DNA from: Nitrosophilus labii
GTDB lineage: Bacteria; Campylobacterota; Campylobacteria; Campylobacterales; Nitratiruptoraceae
Assembly (NCBI RefSeq): GCF_014466985.1
Contig: NZ_AP022826.1
Location: 868,001 to 932,000, forward strand
Direction: 5' to 3'
DNA: 64,000 nt
The notes below the pieces were generated by a model. That model saw only the letters and a list, made by a program, of their open reading frames with translations, was not told where the DNA came from and made no database searches. Positions 16,573-24,430 of this stretch are shown here, in pieces; positions within the stretch are counted from its first letter, which is position 1; every line of letters begins with the position of its first letter. The position numbers and the translations under genes were made by a program.

Positions 16573-18437
16573 TGCAAAAGGTGCTTTTAAAACTCTCCTA
16601 TTATATAGATAATCTAAATAGAGCATCTGCCTCTATTTCAGCTATACTACTCTTTTTTTTAGCTTTTTTAGTATTTTTTGACGCTTTTATGCGCTACCTT
16701 TTTCAAGATGGTTCCATCACTTTACAAGAGCTTGAGTGGCATCTTTTCGATCTAAGTTTTTTACTTGCTTTAGCTTATACTTTAAAACACGATAAACATG
16801 TTAGAGTAGATATATTTTTTGAAAAGTTTTCTCAAAAAACAAAAGAGTATGTTAACATTTTGGATAATCTGTTTTTGATAATACCATTTTCTATGTTGAT
16901 TGCCTATTTCGGATACGATTTTGCTATGCAAAGTTTTCTACAAAAGGAAGCTTCAAGTGATCCGGGTGGACTTTGTTGTAGGTATATTATAAAATCTGCC
17001 ATTATTTTAGGAACTTTTTTACTCTTTTTGCAAGCGGTCTCTGAGATTATAAAGTCTTACCAAAAGATCCAAAATCCTAAATTTTTATTTTTTTCGTTTG
17101 CAGTTTTTGTTGCTATTTTGTTTTTATTGAATCTTGACTTTTACTATCTGTTGGAACCGTCTATTTTGATGTTTTTACTATCTTTAGTACTTCTGATGAG
17201 CGGTTTTAGAGTGGCTTTTGCTTTTGGTTTTGTGGGAATTTTGTTTGCTTTTATAGATTATGATTTATCGCTTGAGATTTTTAAAATGCTTCCTATGAGA
17301 ATATACGGGATTATGCAAAATTTTACTTTGATGGCTGTACCTCTTTTTATTTTGATGGGGCTTATTTTGGAAAAAAGCGATTTGGCAAAAAATCTTCTAG
17401 AAAACCTTGGAGCAGCTTTTGGAGAGATAAGAGGAGGATTAGCCGCAAGCATAGTTATTGTTGGAGCCATACTGGCCGCCGCAACTGGTATTGTTGGCGC
17501 TAGTGTTGTCATGATGAGTATCATAAGCCTTCCCATAATGCTAAAATATGGTTACGACAAATCTTTAGCAACGGGAACTATAGCGGCTAGTGGAACATTG
17601 GGGCAGATAATACCGCCATCTATCGTTTTGATTATTTTAGGTGACGTTATGAGCATAAGTGTGGGAGATCTTTTCAAAGCCGCGGTAGTTCCTGGACTTT
17701 TGTTGGTAACACTCTATCTTTTATATATCTTTTTATACTCTAACATAAAAAAAGATGCGGCACCTCCGGTGAAACTAAAGAAAAAACCTTCAAAAAAAGA
17801 GCTTATAGTTTCAATTATTCCTCCTTTTATACTTATTTTTGCGGTTTTAGGTTCCATCTTTGCTGGTATAGCTACTCCTACGGAGTCTGCTGCGATGGGT
17901 GTAGTAGGTGCATTAATCTTAACGATATTCAATAAGAGTTTTTCCTTTTCTATGCTCAAATACGTAACTATTGAAACCGTCAAACTTAGCGCTATGATTT
18001 TTGCTATTTTGATAGGTGCTACCGCATTTAGTCTGGTTTTTAACGAGCTTGGCGGAGGAGAGCTTGTGCACAACTTTTTCAGTCAAGATATCGGCGATAA
18101 ATGGCTCTTTATCTTTATAGCTATGGCTGCCATATTTTTACTTGGATTTTTTGTCGATTTTGTAGAGATATCTTTTATAGTAGTTCCGCTTTTTGTGCCA
18201 ATTATCCATACTTTTGGTATCGATCCTATCTGGTTTGCCATTTTGATAGCTATGAACCTTCAGGCTAGTTTTTTAACGCCGCCTTTTGGTTTTGCTCTTT
18301 TTTACCTAAAAGGAGCAGCCGGAAAACTTGTAAGTACAAAAGATATTTATAAAGGGGTTGTTCCGTTTATATTGATTCAGCTGTTGGCGCTTTTGATTTT
18401 GATACTTTTTCCTCAGCTAGTTAAACTTACACTTTAA
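16572..18437 (+). CDS. TRAP transporter, fused small (DctQ) and large (DctM) permease
   Basis: 621 residues joining both membrane subunits of a tripartite ATP-independent periplasmic transporter. Residues about 1-170 are the four-helix DctQ part, with the ITLQELEWHLFDLSFLLALA stretch typical of that subunit. From about 200 the DctM part begins, with LMAVPLFILMGLILEKS, GASVVMMSIISLPIML, GTIAASGTLGQIIPPSIVL and IATPTESAAMG. Such transporters use an ion gradient and a periplasmic DctP protein to import carboxylates or similar solutes. No DctP gene is present nearby, so the substrate cannot be inferred. GTG 16572 overlaps the stop of the upstream membrane peptide. Confidence 0.9.
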   Translation: MQKVLLKLSYYIDNLNRASASISAILLFFLAFLVFFDAFMRYLFQDGSITLQELEWHLFDLSFLLALAYTLKHDKHVRVDIFFEKFSQKTKEYVNILDNLFLIIPFSMLIAYFGYDFAMQSFLQKEASSDPGGLCCRYIIKSAIILGTFLLFLQAVSEIIKSYQKIQNPKFLFFSFAVFVAILFLLNLDFYYLLEPSILMFLLSLVLLMSGFRVAFAFGFVGILFAFIDYDLSLEIFKMLPMRIYGIMQNFTLMAVPLFILMGLILEKSDLAKNLLENLGAAFGEIRGGLAASIVIVGAILAAATGIVGASVVMMSIISLPIMLKYGYDKSLATGTIAASGTLGQIIPPSIVLIILGDVMSISVGDLFKAAVVPGLLLVTLYLLYIFLYSNIKKDAAPPVKLKKKPSKKELIVSIIPPFILIFAVLGSIFAGIATPTESAAMGVVGALILTIFNKSFSFSMLKYVTIETVKLSAMIFAILIGATAFSLVFNELGGGELVHNFFSQDIGDKWLFIFIAMAAIFLLGFFVDFVEISFIVVPLFVPIIHTFGIDPIWFAILIAMNLQASFLTPPFGFALFYLKGAAGKLVSTKDIYKGVVPFILIQLLALLILILFPQLVKLTL

Positions 18438-18446
18438 GGAAACAAA

Positions 18447-18947
18447 ATGTTAGATATACTGTATGCTCCATGGAGAAGCGAATATGTAACAGAAAATAAA
18501 AAGTTAAAAGGATGTGTTTTTTGTCATATTAGTCAAAATCCAGAGATGGATGATAAACATCATGTTTTATATAGAGATGAGAACTGTTTTATAGTGATGA
18601 ACAAATACCCTTATACTCCCGGACACTTTATGATTATTCCTCATATTCATATTGACAACCTTGAAAATCTTGATAGCAATATTTGGCTTAGGATGAGTGA
18701 GTTAGCACAACGTGGAGTTAGGCTTTTAAAAGAGAGATTTAGAGCAGAAGGTGTAAATTTGGGTATGAATTTGGGAGTTGCCGCTGGAGCAGGAATAGCT
18801 GAGCATATTCACTTACACCTTGTTCCAAGATGGCAAAGAGATACCAACTTCATAACATCTATAGGACATACAAGAGTTTATAGCAGCGATTTTGAGAAGA
18901 TATATAGGAAATTAAAATCTTACTCTGATGATTTTTTTGATAAATGA
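18447..18947 (+). CDS. HIT family nucleotide hydrolase/transferase
   Basis: 166 residues. The histidine triad is explicit: EHIHLHLVPRW holds HxHxH, and the N-terminal part has FCHISQNP and NKYPYTPGHFMIIP. Proteins of this length are close to Ap4A-phosphorylase-like HIT proteins acting on dinucleoside polyphosphates or nucleotide adducts. TAAGGAAAC lies before ATG 18447, nine bases after the TRAP gene stop, so it may be cotranscribed. The exact substrate is unknown. Confidence 0.88.
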   Translation: MLDILYAPWRSEYVTENKKLKGCVFCHISQNPEMDDKHHVLYRDENCFIVMNKYPYTPGHFMIIPHIHIDNLENLDSNIWLRMSELAQRGVRLLKERFRAEGVNLGMNLGVAAGAGIAEHIHLHLVPRWQRDTNFITSIGHTRVYSSDFEKIYRKLKSYSDDFFDK

Positions 18948-18982
18948 TATTGACTAACTTATGTTTTATATATTTAAATGGT

Positions 18983-19009
18983 TTGACAAACTATATTAAT
19001 TTGTATAAA
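18983..19009 (+). promoter_or_regulatory. Promoter of the mazEF operon
   Basis: TTGACA (18983-18988) and TATAAA (19004-19009) form a likely sigma-70 promoter, with a short 15-bp spacer. The -10 box lies inside the palindrome at 19001-19023, so a repressor bound there would block polymerase. Confidence 0.5.
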
Positions 19010-19023
19010 CTATGTTTATACAA
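19001..19023. promoter_or_regulatory. Palindromic operator for MazE/MazEF autoregulation
   Basis: TTGTATAAAC, spacer TAT, and GTTTATACAA form a perfect 10-bp inverted repeat ending just before the mazE Shine-Dalgarno (AAGGAG, 19022-19027). MazE antitoxins bind such sites through an AbrB-like domain to repress their own operon. Confidence 0.7.
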
Positions 19024-19032
19024 GGAGTCGAT

Positions 19033-19263
19033 ATGGAAGCGGTAATAAAAAAATGGGGCAACAGCTTAGGTATTAGAATCCCAAAAAGGATTTTGGATAT
19101 GTTGAATTTGAGTGAAAATAAAAAAGTTGAGATAAAAGTTGTTGGTGGAAATATTGTTATAAAGCCTAAAAAATCATTAGATGAACTTTTAAGTAAAATT
19201 GAAGAAAAAAATCGCCATAAAGAGATAGATTTTGGAAAACCTCAAGGCAAAGAGTTATGGTAG
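19033..19263 (+). CDS. mazE: MazE-like antitoxin (AbrB/SpoVT fold)
   Basis: 76 residues. The N-terminus VIKKWGNSLGIRIPKRIL is the MazE DNA-binding swapped-hairpin motif, followed by VEIKVVGGNIVIKPKK. The acidic and lysine-rich C-terminus would wrap the toxin. ATG 19033 lies five bases after AAGGAG; an in-frame ATG at 19012 falls within the operator palindrome and is unlikely. It overlaps the toxin gene by seven bases. Confidence 0.9.
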   Translation: MEAVIKKWGNSLGIRIPKRILDMLNLSENKKVEIKVVGGNIVIKPKKSLDELLSKIEEKNRHKEIDFGKPQGKELW

Positions 19264-19592
19264 ATTATATACCTTCAAAAGGGGATATTGTTTGGATAAA
19301 TTTCAATCCTCAAAGTGGGCATGAACAGTCTGGAAAAAGACCGGCACTTGTCATATCTCCTTATAAATTCAATAAAATTACGGGATTTATAATATGTTGT
19401 CCAATTACAAGTAAGATTAAAGATTATCCTTTTGAAGTAGTGATTGAAGGTAAGATAAAAGGAGCAATACTTAGTGATCAGATCAAAAGTTTAGATTTTA
19501 GAGCAAGAGGCATAAGTTTTGTTGAAAAGGCAAAAAACGAGACTTTAATAGAAGTTATAGATAAAATAAAACTGATTTTAGAGAGTCAATAA
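19257..19592 (+). CDS. mazF: MazF/PemK-type mRNA interferase toxin
   Basis: 111 residues with the family signature GDIVWINFNPQSGHEQSGKR followed by PALVISP, then ICCPITSKIKDYPFEV and ILSDQIKSLDFRAR. These are the loops that bind and cut RNA in MazF endoribonucleases. It acts in the cytoplasm when antitoxin is degraded. It overlaps mazE, and the next gene begins immediately after its stop. Confidence 0.93.
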   Translation: MVDYIPSKGDIVWINFNPQSGHEQSGKRPALVISPYKFNKITGFIICCPITSKIKDYPFEVVIEGKIKGAILSDQIKSLDFRARGISFVEKAKNETLIEVIDKIKLILESQ

Positions 19593-19934
19593 ATGAAAGG
19601 TAATCTTTATGAACTTCAAAAACTTTTAGATGAGTTTATAGAAAAAAGAGAGTGGCAAAAGTATCATACTCCAAAGAATCTCTCAATGAGTGTGGCTATA
19701 GAAGCGGCTGAATTGATGGAGCATTTCCAGTGGTGCGATAAGAAAGCTAGTGAGTTTAGCGAAGAAGAGAAAAAAGAGATTGCCCAGGAGATGGCTGATG
19801 TACTTCATTATCTATTGAGACTCTCTTCTGTACTCGGTATCGATCTTTACGAAGCTTCCAAAAAGAAGATTGCTAAAAACGAGAAAAGATTTCCTATAGA
19901 AAGTGCTAAAAACATGAAAAAAAGCGGATGTTAA
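19593..19934 (+). CDS. MazG-like nucleotide pyrophosphohydrolase
   Basis: 113-residue single-domain all-alpha NTP pyrophosphatase. The metal-binding pattern is visible in VAIEAAELMEHFQW and KEIAQEMADVLHYLLRL (the E-x2-E...E-x3-D arrangement). It starts directly after the mazF stop (TAAATG), so the three genes are one operon. In E. coli MazG follows mazEF and degrades nucleotides, including (p)ppGpp-related pools, to limit toxicity. The enzyme here is the short MazG-like type, and its substrate is not known. Confidence 0.85.
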   Translation: MKGNLYELQKLLDEFIEKREWQKYHTPKNLSMSVAIEAAELMEHFQWCDKKASEFSEEEKKEIAQEMADVLHYLLRLSSVLGIDLYEASKKKIAKNEKRFPIESAKNMKKSGC

Positions 19935-19970
19935 AAAAGATTATGTCATTATTTACTTAAAGGAGCCACA

Positions 19971-20744
19971 ATGATATCTAAAAACAATTTAGCCGCTTTG
20001 AAATTATCTATAGAGTTTTTTAAAGCAAACTATGCTCTGTCGTTTGCAGTAATCGGCGTTTTAATACTTCTTAGTCTATTTAGTTATCTTCCGATAATTG
20101 GAATAGTGTTTGTTTTTGCCTACTCTATACTAAATCTTTCGATACAGATATTTTTCGGACGGGTTGTAAAAAATGCACAAAATGAGGAGGATGTGGCAAA
20201 TGAGGCCGCGCAAACGAAAATAAACGACTTTTTGACGCGCTATTTAGCAGAAGCGGCCGGTGCATTTTTAGGACTCTTTTTTATCGCTTTAATACTCTTT
20301 TTTCTTATATTTATATTGGCAATGGTTTTTGGAGGAGCTAGTTTTGAGAGTATAAACCATTTTGAGAGCGTAAATCAACAAGAGATTTTTTTTCAAATGG
20401 TAGGGGTATATTTTGTTCCTTCGATTGTTATATTGACTATAATAGGATTTCTTTTTTACGTTTTGCCCGCAGTTTTTGGTGAAGTTTTTATGAGTGAAAG
20501 TTTTAACGAAGCTTTTAATAAAAGCTTTTTGCTTCTAAAACTCTCTTTTTGGAAAAAAACCTTCAATAAAAGTTACTTTGTGTTGATCCTAATCTGGTCT
20601 ATAGCGGTTTTTGTATTTTATACCCTATCTGTGATTATATCTATGACGCTTATTTTACTTCCAGTAGCTTTAGTAATACTCTATATTTTAGCCCTTTATA
20701 ATGCCGCTATTTATGTTTTTGCTAGAGATCTATTAAGCGAGTAA
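19971..20744 (+). CDS. Multi-pass membrane protein of unknown function
   Basis: 257 residues with about five or six hydrophobic segments, including SFAVIGVLILLSLFSYLPII, FFIALILFFLIFILAMVF, VYFVPSIVILTIIGFLFYVL and LILIWSIAVFVFYTLSVIIS. A middle motif EVFMSESFNEAFNKSFLLLK resembles repeats in glycerophosphoryl-diester-linked and YciC-like membrane proteins, but I do not assign a family. AAAGGAG precedes the start. Its stop lies in a perfect palindrome shared with the convergent porin gene. Confidence 0.75.
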   Translation: MISKNNLAALKLSIEFFKANYALSFAVIGVLILLSLFSYLPIIGIVFVFAYSILNLSIQIFFGRVVKNAQNEEDVANEAAQTKINDFLTRYLAEAAGAFLGLFFIALILFFLIFILAMVFGGASFESINHFESVNQQEIFFQMVGVYFVPSIVILTIIGFLFYVLPAVFGEVFMSESFNEAFNKSFLLLKLSFWKKTFNKSYFVLILIWSIAVFVFYTLSVIISMTLILLPVALVILYILALYNAAIYVFARDLLSE

Positions 20745-20765
20745 AAGAGAAAAACTCTTTTACTC
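20739..20765. terminator. Bidirectional palindrome over two convergent stop codons
   Basis: GAGTAAAAGAG (20739-20749), loop AAAAA, and CTCTTTTACTC (20755-20765) form a perfect 11-bp stem. It contains the stop codons of both the membrane protein gene (20742-20744) and the porin gene (20760-20762). It probably ends transcription on both strands. Confidence 0.7.
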
Positions 20766-21950
20766 TTGATGAAAATGTGTTCCTATTGCGATATTGAGCT
20801 CTACTAAAAACTCGTCTATATCTTTTTTAACTCCGTTAAAGAGTTTACTTCTATCTTTTAAGTATTGAAATCTTACTCTTGAGTTAGCACTAGGCTTATA
20901 AAATACCATTGCCGAGTATTTATCTAGATTTTCCTCTAAGTCTGGTTCATTTTTTAAGATTGCTCCATATCTTAGTCCAGCGCCTATGTTTTCTTGGAAC
21001 TTCAAGACAAACTCCGTATAAAAACCGGACTGATTTAAAGTTTTTGATGTTAGCTCTTTATTTCTATATAGGAATTCACTTTGCCAAGTTACACCCTGAA
21101 ACAGCGCTTCATTTTTCAAAACAAGATAAACTCCGTAAATATCGGTATATTTTAGTGAATCGTTTTTTCCTCTAGCAAAGCTTATACCGCTTAAGAGTTT
21201 AAAATCTTCAAACTCCTTTTTATGTTTTAAAGAGAAATTAAAAAGAGCAAAAGATGAGGTAGAGCCGAAACTTTGTTCGTTTTCTCCTTGAAGTAGCTCG
21301 CCAACTAGTGTAAAATCCTCTACATTGTTTAAAAATCCTATACCTTTTTCGTTTAACCCTTCCGGTCCGAAAAAGTTTTCGTAAATTAGGGGGATATAAG
21401 TAAAATTGTATCTATGTTGATGAAATCTGTTGATATATCCAAAATCGCTTTTGAACTTTCCGGCCTTTATCTTCACTTTAAGAGGTTGATAGATAGTTTT
21501 GACGTATGCTTCGGCTATCTCTATCGAATCTTGAGATATATGAAATATAGCGTCCGCGTCGAAAAGATCGTCAACTACGGAGTGTATGTTAAATTCGGCG
21601 TAGTTGAAATTAAATCCTTTATTGGCATTGTAAGGGATGTCGGCCGTCGTTGTGTCTATAAAACCGGGAATAGAATAGTTTTTATATAGATCGTTGGAGA
21701 TATCTCTATATAGAGCACTAGAATTTAAAATCAAGGATAAATTGGGTAGATTTTTTTTTGTTTCCTGTTTATGTTCATGCAAATCAAGTTCTTCAACCAT
21801 CTTCTTTTTATGCTCATTTTCCAAAAAATCTACTCTCTTTTTTAGATTTTCTATTATGGCGTTTTGCTTTTGTAGGAGTTTTTTAAGCTCCTCTATATCT
21901 TCAGTTGCAAAAGAAAAAACGGCAATAAGAAGCAATAAAAATTTTTTCAT
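20760..21950 (-). CDS. Outer-membrane porin resembling zinc-regulated porins
   Basis: 396 residues. A signal peptide (MKKFLLLLIAVFSFA) is followed by a short coiled coil (IEELKKLLQKQNAIIENLKK), a His/Glu patch (ELDLHEHKQE), then an amphipathic beta-barrel with alternating aromatic residues. The pattern NLSLILNSSALYRD...VKIKAGKFKSDFGYIN resembles the zinc-regulated TonB-independent porin family. I chose ATG 21950 because GGAG ends five bases upstream; GTG 21956 overlaps it. It lies 48 bp after a DUF2946-like peptide gene, supporting a metal-linked role. Family assignment is from memory and moderate. Confidence 0.65.
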   Translation of the reverse strand: MKKFLLLLIAVFSFATEDIEELKKLLQKQNAIIENLKKRVDFLENEHKKKMVEELDLHEHKQETKKNLPNLSLILNSSALYRDISNDLYKNYSIPGFIDTTTADIPYNANKGFNFNYAEFNIHSVVDDLFDADAIFHISQDSIEIAEAYVKTIYQPLKVKIKAGKFKSDFGYINRFHQHRYNFTYIPLIYENFFGPEGLNEKGIGFLNNVEDFTLVGELLQGENEQSFGSTSSFALFNFSLKHKKEFEDFKLLSGISFARGKNDSLKYTDIYGVYLVLKNEALFQGVTWQSEFLYRNKELTSKTLNQSGFYTEFVLKFQENIGAGLRYGAILKNEPDLEENLDKYSAMVFYKPSANSRVRFQYLKDRSKLFNGVKKDIDEFLVELNIAIGTHFHQE

Positions 21951-21998
21951 TTTCACTCCTCTATCTACTTGTGATTTTTATAAAGAATTTTTAGTAAA

Positions 21999-22259
21999 TT
22001 AAGAAGATAGCGGAGGGGATCTTGATCTGTTTTGCGTCGGTATATTTTGTAAACGATTAAAAGTTGGAGTTTTAAATTGGAGATTTTTACTAAAAAGGGT
22101 TATTAAAAGAATCGGTTTTTCTATATTGGCTAAAGTGTTATGTTGGACAAGGCAAACGGCACAATCGTTTGAAGTTTCCGTAATATCGTGGTTGTGAAAA
22201 ATAGTAGAAAGCGCCGTTAAAAAGAGTAAAAGGGCAAGTAAGATTTTTAGTTTTTTCAT
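21999..22259 (-). CDS. Small secreted Cys/His protein, DUF2946-like
   Basis: 86 residues: an N-terminal hydrophobic segment (ILLALLLFLTALSTIF), then HNHD, a DCAVCLVQHN motif with CxxC and His, and a Pro-rich C-terminus RSRSPPLSS. DUF2946 proteins near copper or zinc genes share this layout, including an RxPP-type tail. I chose ATG 22259 because AAAGAGA lies just upstream and the signal peptide then begins correctly. It is upstream of the porin gene on the same strand. A metal-binding or metal-responsive role is inferred. Confidence 0.65.
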   Translation of the reverse strand: MKKLKILLALLLFLTALSTIFHNHDITETSNDCAVCLVQHNTLANIEKPILLITLFSKNLQFKTPTFNRLQNIPTQNRSRSPPLSS

Positions 22260-22315
22260 AATCTCTTTCAAAAAGTTTTTGCGTAATTTTAACACAGATA
22301 AGAGATAATTTTGTG

Positions 22316-23437
22316 TCAAAAGTTTTCAAAAAGGAACTTTTTTACTCTTTTGATACCTATCTCCATGTTTTCTATGCTGTTTGTATAGGAAAATCTTATG
22401 AATTTTTGAGTTTTATTGTATCCAAAATCGATGCCAGGCGTAGCGGCAACTCTCTCTTTATGTAGAAGTTCTTTGGTAAAATGAAAGCTATCAACGCTAT
22501 ATTTTGAGATATCTACCCAGATATAAAAGGCGCCTTGAGGTTTTATAGGAATATCGAAAATCTCTTTAAGTTTATGATACAAAAAATCTCTTCTCTTTTT
22601 ATAAATTTTTTTTACTCTCTCTAAATATTTATAATCAAACGCTTCGATAGCCGCATATTGACTGAGAGTCGGAGGAGAGATGAAGATATTTTGAGCTATC
22701 ATTTGGGCTTCTCTTAGATATCTATCTGGAACCACAATCCACCCAAGGCGAAATCCGGGCATACAAAAAAATTTTGAAAATCCGTTTATTACAAAAACAT
22801 CTTTTGAAAATTTCAGAGCAGTAACGGCAGGTTTATCGTAACTCAAACCTTGATAGAGCTCGTCGCTTATAAAAGCTATATCTTTTTTTAAACAGTATTC
22901 AATCAGATCTTTTAAAGAGTCTTCTTCGTAAATGTTTCCCGTAGGATTTGATGGATTTGATAGCTGAAGTGCTTGGATGTTTCTATTTTTTAAGTGCTCT
23001 TTGGTTATGTTGTAGTTTGTTTCTTTGCCTACATTGATAAATACCGGCTCGATATCTAAAATGTAGGCGATGTTTTTATAAGAAGGGTATCCCGGATCCG
23101 CAAAGCCGACTCTTTTTTTATAATCTAACACTAACGAGTATGCTAGCAAAAAGGCTCCACTAGTTCCTGGAGTTAGGATGATGTTTTTGGAGTCCACTTC
23201 AATATCGTGGACTTTTTTGTAAAATTGAGCTATTTTTTGACGCAATTGTTCTAAACCTTCCGATTGGGTGTAGGAAAATATATCTTGTTTTATGGCTTTT
23301 AAAAGTTCTTCTTTTACTTTAGGCGGAGGCATAAGATCTGGCTGGCCAATCTCAAAATGGATAACATCTTTATATTTCGCAGCCTCTTTAACTATATCCA
23401 TTACTATAAAAGGGGTAAGTTTTTTTAATCTTTCCAA
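22316..23437 (-). CDS. PLP-dependent class I/II aminotransferase
   Basis: 373 residues, fold type I. Visible motifs are FEIGQPDLMPPP, GTSGAFLLAYSL, LSNPSNPTGN, ISDELYQGLSYD and the PLP lysine in VINGFSKFFCMPGFRLGW, with RFSYTNSIENMEIG near the end. The start is TTG 23437, preceded by AAGGAG. The family includes aspartate and aromatic aminotransferases; the substrate is not resolved. It lies near, but is not in, the methylthioadenosine salvage operon, so a role in transaminating 4-methylthio-2-oxobutyrate is only a guess. Confidence 0.88.
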   Translation of the reverse strand: MERLKKLTPFIVMDIVKEAAKYKDVIHFEIGQPDLMPPPKVKEELLKAIKQDIFSYTQSEGLEQLRQKIAQFYKKVHDIEVDSKNIILTPGTSGAFLLAYSLVLDYKKRVGFADPGYPSYKNIAYILDIEPVFINVGKETNYNITKEHLKNRNIQALQLSNPSNPTGNIYEEDSLKDLIEYCLKKDIAFISDELYQGLSYDKPAVTALKFSKDVFVINGFSKFFCMPGFRLGWIVVPDRYLREAQMIAQNIFISPPTLSQYAAIEAFDYKYLERVKKIYKKRRDFLYHKLKEIFDIPIKPQGAFYIWVDISKYSVDSFHFTKELLHKERVAATPGIDFGYNKTQKFIRFSYTNSIENMEIGIKRVKKFLFENF

Positions 23438-23512
23438 ATAGTCTCCTTGTTAAGTCAAAATTTACCTATCTTTACTACAATTATAAAAACATTGAACTAA
23501 GAGGGGGCTAAA

Positions 23513-23818
23513 ATGAGCGTTTTGATGGAGATAGCTATGTTTCCCACGGATGTGGGAGAGAGTAAGAGTAAGTATGTGGCAGAGGTTTTGAAAGTGATTA
23601 AAGATAGCGGTTTTGAGTATCAACTAACCCCAATGGCAACGATTGTGGAGGCAGAGAGCGTAAAAGAGTTAAGCGACTTGATACCAAAAATGTATGAAGC
23701 TTTGGAGAAGATGGGAGTAGGGCGCGTTTATAGCGTAGTAAAGTTCGATATAAGACCCGGTAGAAAAAACAGACTCAAACAGAAAGTGGAGTCTGTAAAA
23801 AAGAGATTAAAAGAGTAA
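23513..23818 (+). CDS. MTH1187-type thiamine-binding protein
   Basis: 101 residues of the MTH1187/YkoF-like (DUF77) family, whose members form ferredoxin-like oligomers that bind thiamine. The visible core is MEIAMFPTDVGESKSKYVAE, YQLTPMATIVEAES and RVYSVVKFDIRPGR. AGAGGGGGC precedes ATG 23513. It stands alone on the plus strand between two minus-strand blocks; it ends three bases before the aldolase gene's end. Confidence 0.85.
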   Translation: MSVLMEIAMFPTDVGESKSKYVAEVLKVIKDSGFEYQLTPMATIVEAESVKELSDLIPKMYEALEKMGVGRVYSVVKFDIRPGRKNRLKQKVESVKKRLKE

Positions 23819-23821
23819 AAT

Positions 23822-24430
23822 TTATCTTGCGATTAAAACCTCTCCGATTAACTCTAAAAGTTTTGATTCGGCCTCTTGGAGATTTTTGCCAAAGATTATT
23901 ACTCCATCTTTATGTCCGGCCATCGCAAAGAGGGGATTGGAGAGGGGAGCGGTATTTGTATATAGAGAGTTTACCGCTTTTGTCATCTCTTTTGTGCCGT
24001 ATTTCACATTTTTGCCGGTAAAAAGATAACCGTTATTTAGCATATATCGCCAAATGGTATTGGAGTGTATATGGATAACGGCGTTTATCTTTTCGTCAAG
24101 ATTGTATATGGTTGCGTGAGTCAGGCTTTCGCTGCTAGGTTTTGTGCCTCCTCTTGATTTAAGAAAAAATCTCTTCTCGTCAAACTCTTCGATCAAAGCG
24201 TAATGGTGTGAAGTTAGACTCTTTAAATGTCCGGTTTGCGTTCCGGTTATGATGAATGAATTTTTTTCCACTCTTTTACTGATGTTTCCGTATCCGATAC
24301 CTTGATACTCTCCTATAAGTTTAAGAACAAATAGTCTCTTTCTTACATTTTCGATATCTTTGCATAACTCCTCTTTGAGGTCATCTGTAAAAGTGTGACG
24401 AAAGTCGTATTTTATAACTCCATCAATCAT
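23822..24430 (-). CDS. Class II aldolase/adducin family enzyme (methylthioribulose-1-P aldolase or MtnB candidate)
   Basis: 202 residues. Class II aldolase motifs: GYGNISKR, TGTQTG, SSESLTHATIYN, the metal ligands HIHS, and a third His in MAGHKDGVIIFG. ATG 24430 overlaps the mtnA stop as ATGA; a longer frame would run into mtnA. Directly after mtnK and mtnA, the enzyme should act on 5-methylthioribulose-1-phosphate, either as the MtnB dehydratase or as the aldolase of the DHAP shunt, which gives dihydroxyacetone phosphate and methylthioacetaldehyde. No MtnC, MtnD or MtnW gene is nearby, which favours the shunt. Sequence alone does not decide. Confidence 0.78.
   Translation of the reverse strand: MIDGVIKYDFRHTFTDDLKEELCKDIENVRKRLFVLKLIGEYQGIGYGNISKRVEKNSFIITGTQTGHLKSLTSHHYALIEEFDEKRFFLKSRGGTKPSSESLTHATIYNLDEKINAVIHIHSNTIWRYMLNNGYLFTGKNVKYGTKEMTKAVNSLYTNTAPLSNPLFAMAGHKDGVIIFGKNLQEAESKLLELIGEVLIAR

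Noticed and set aside
19012-19032. mazE start at ATG 19012
   Set aside because: That ATG lies in the centre of the operator palindrome, upstream of the Shine-Dalgarno.
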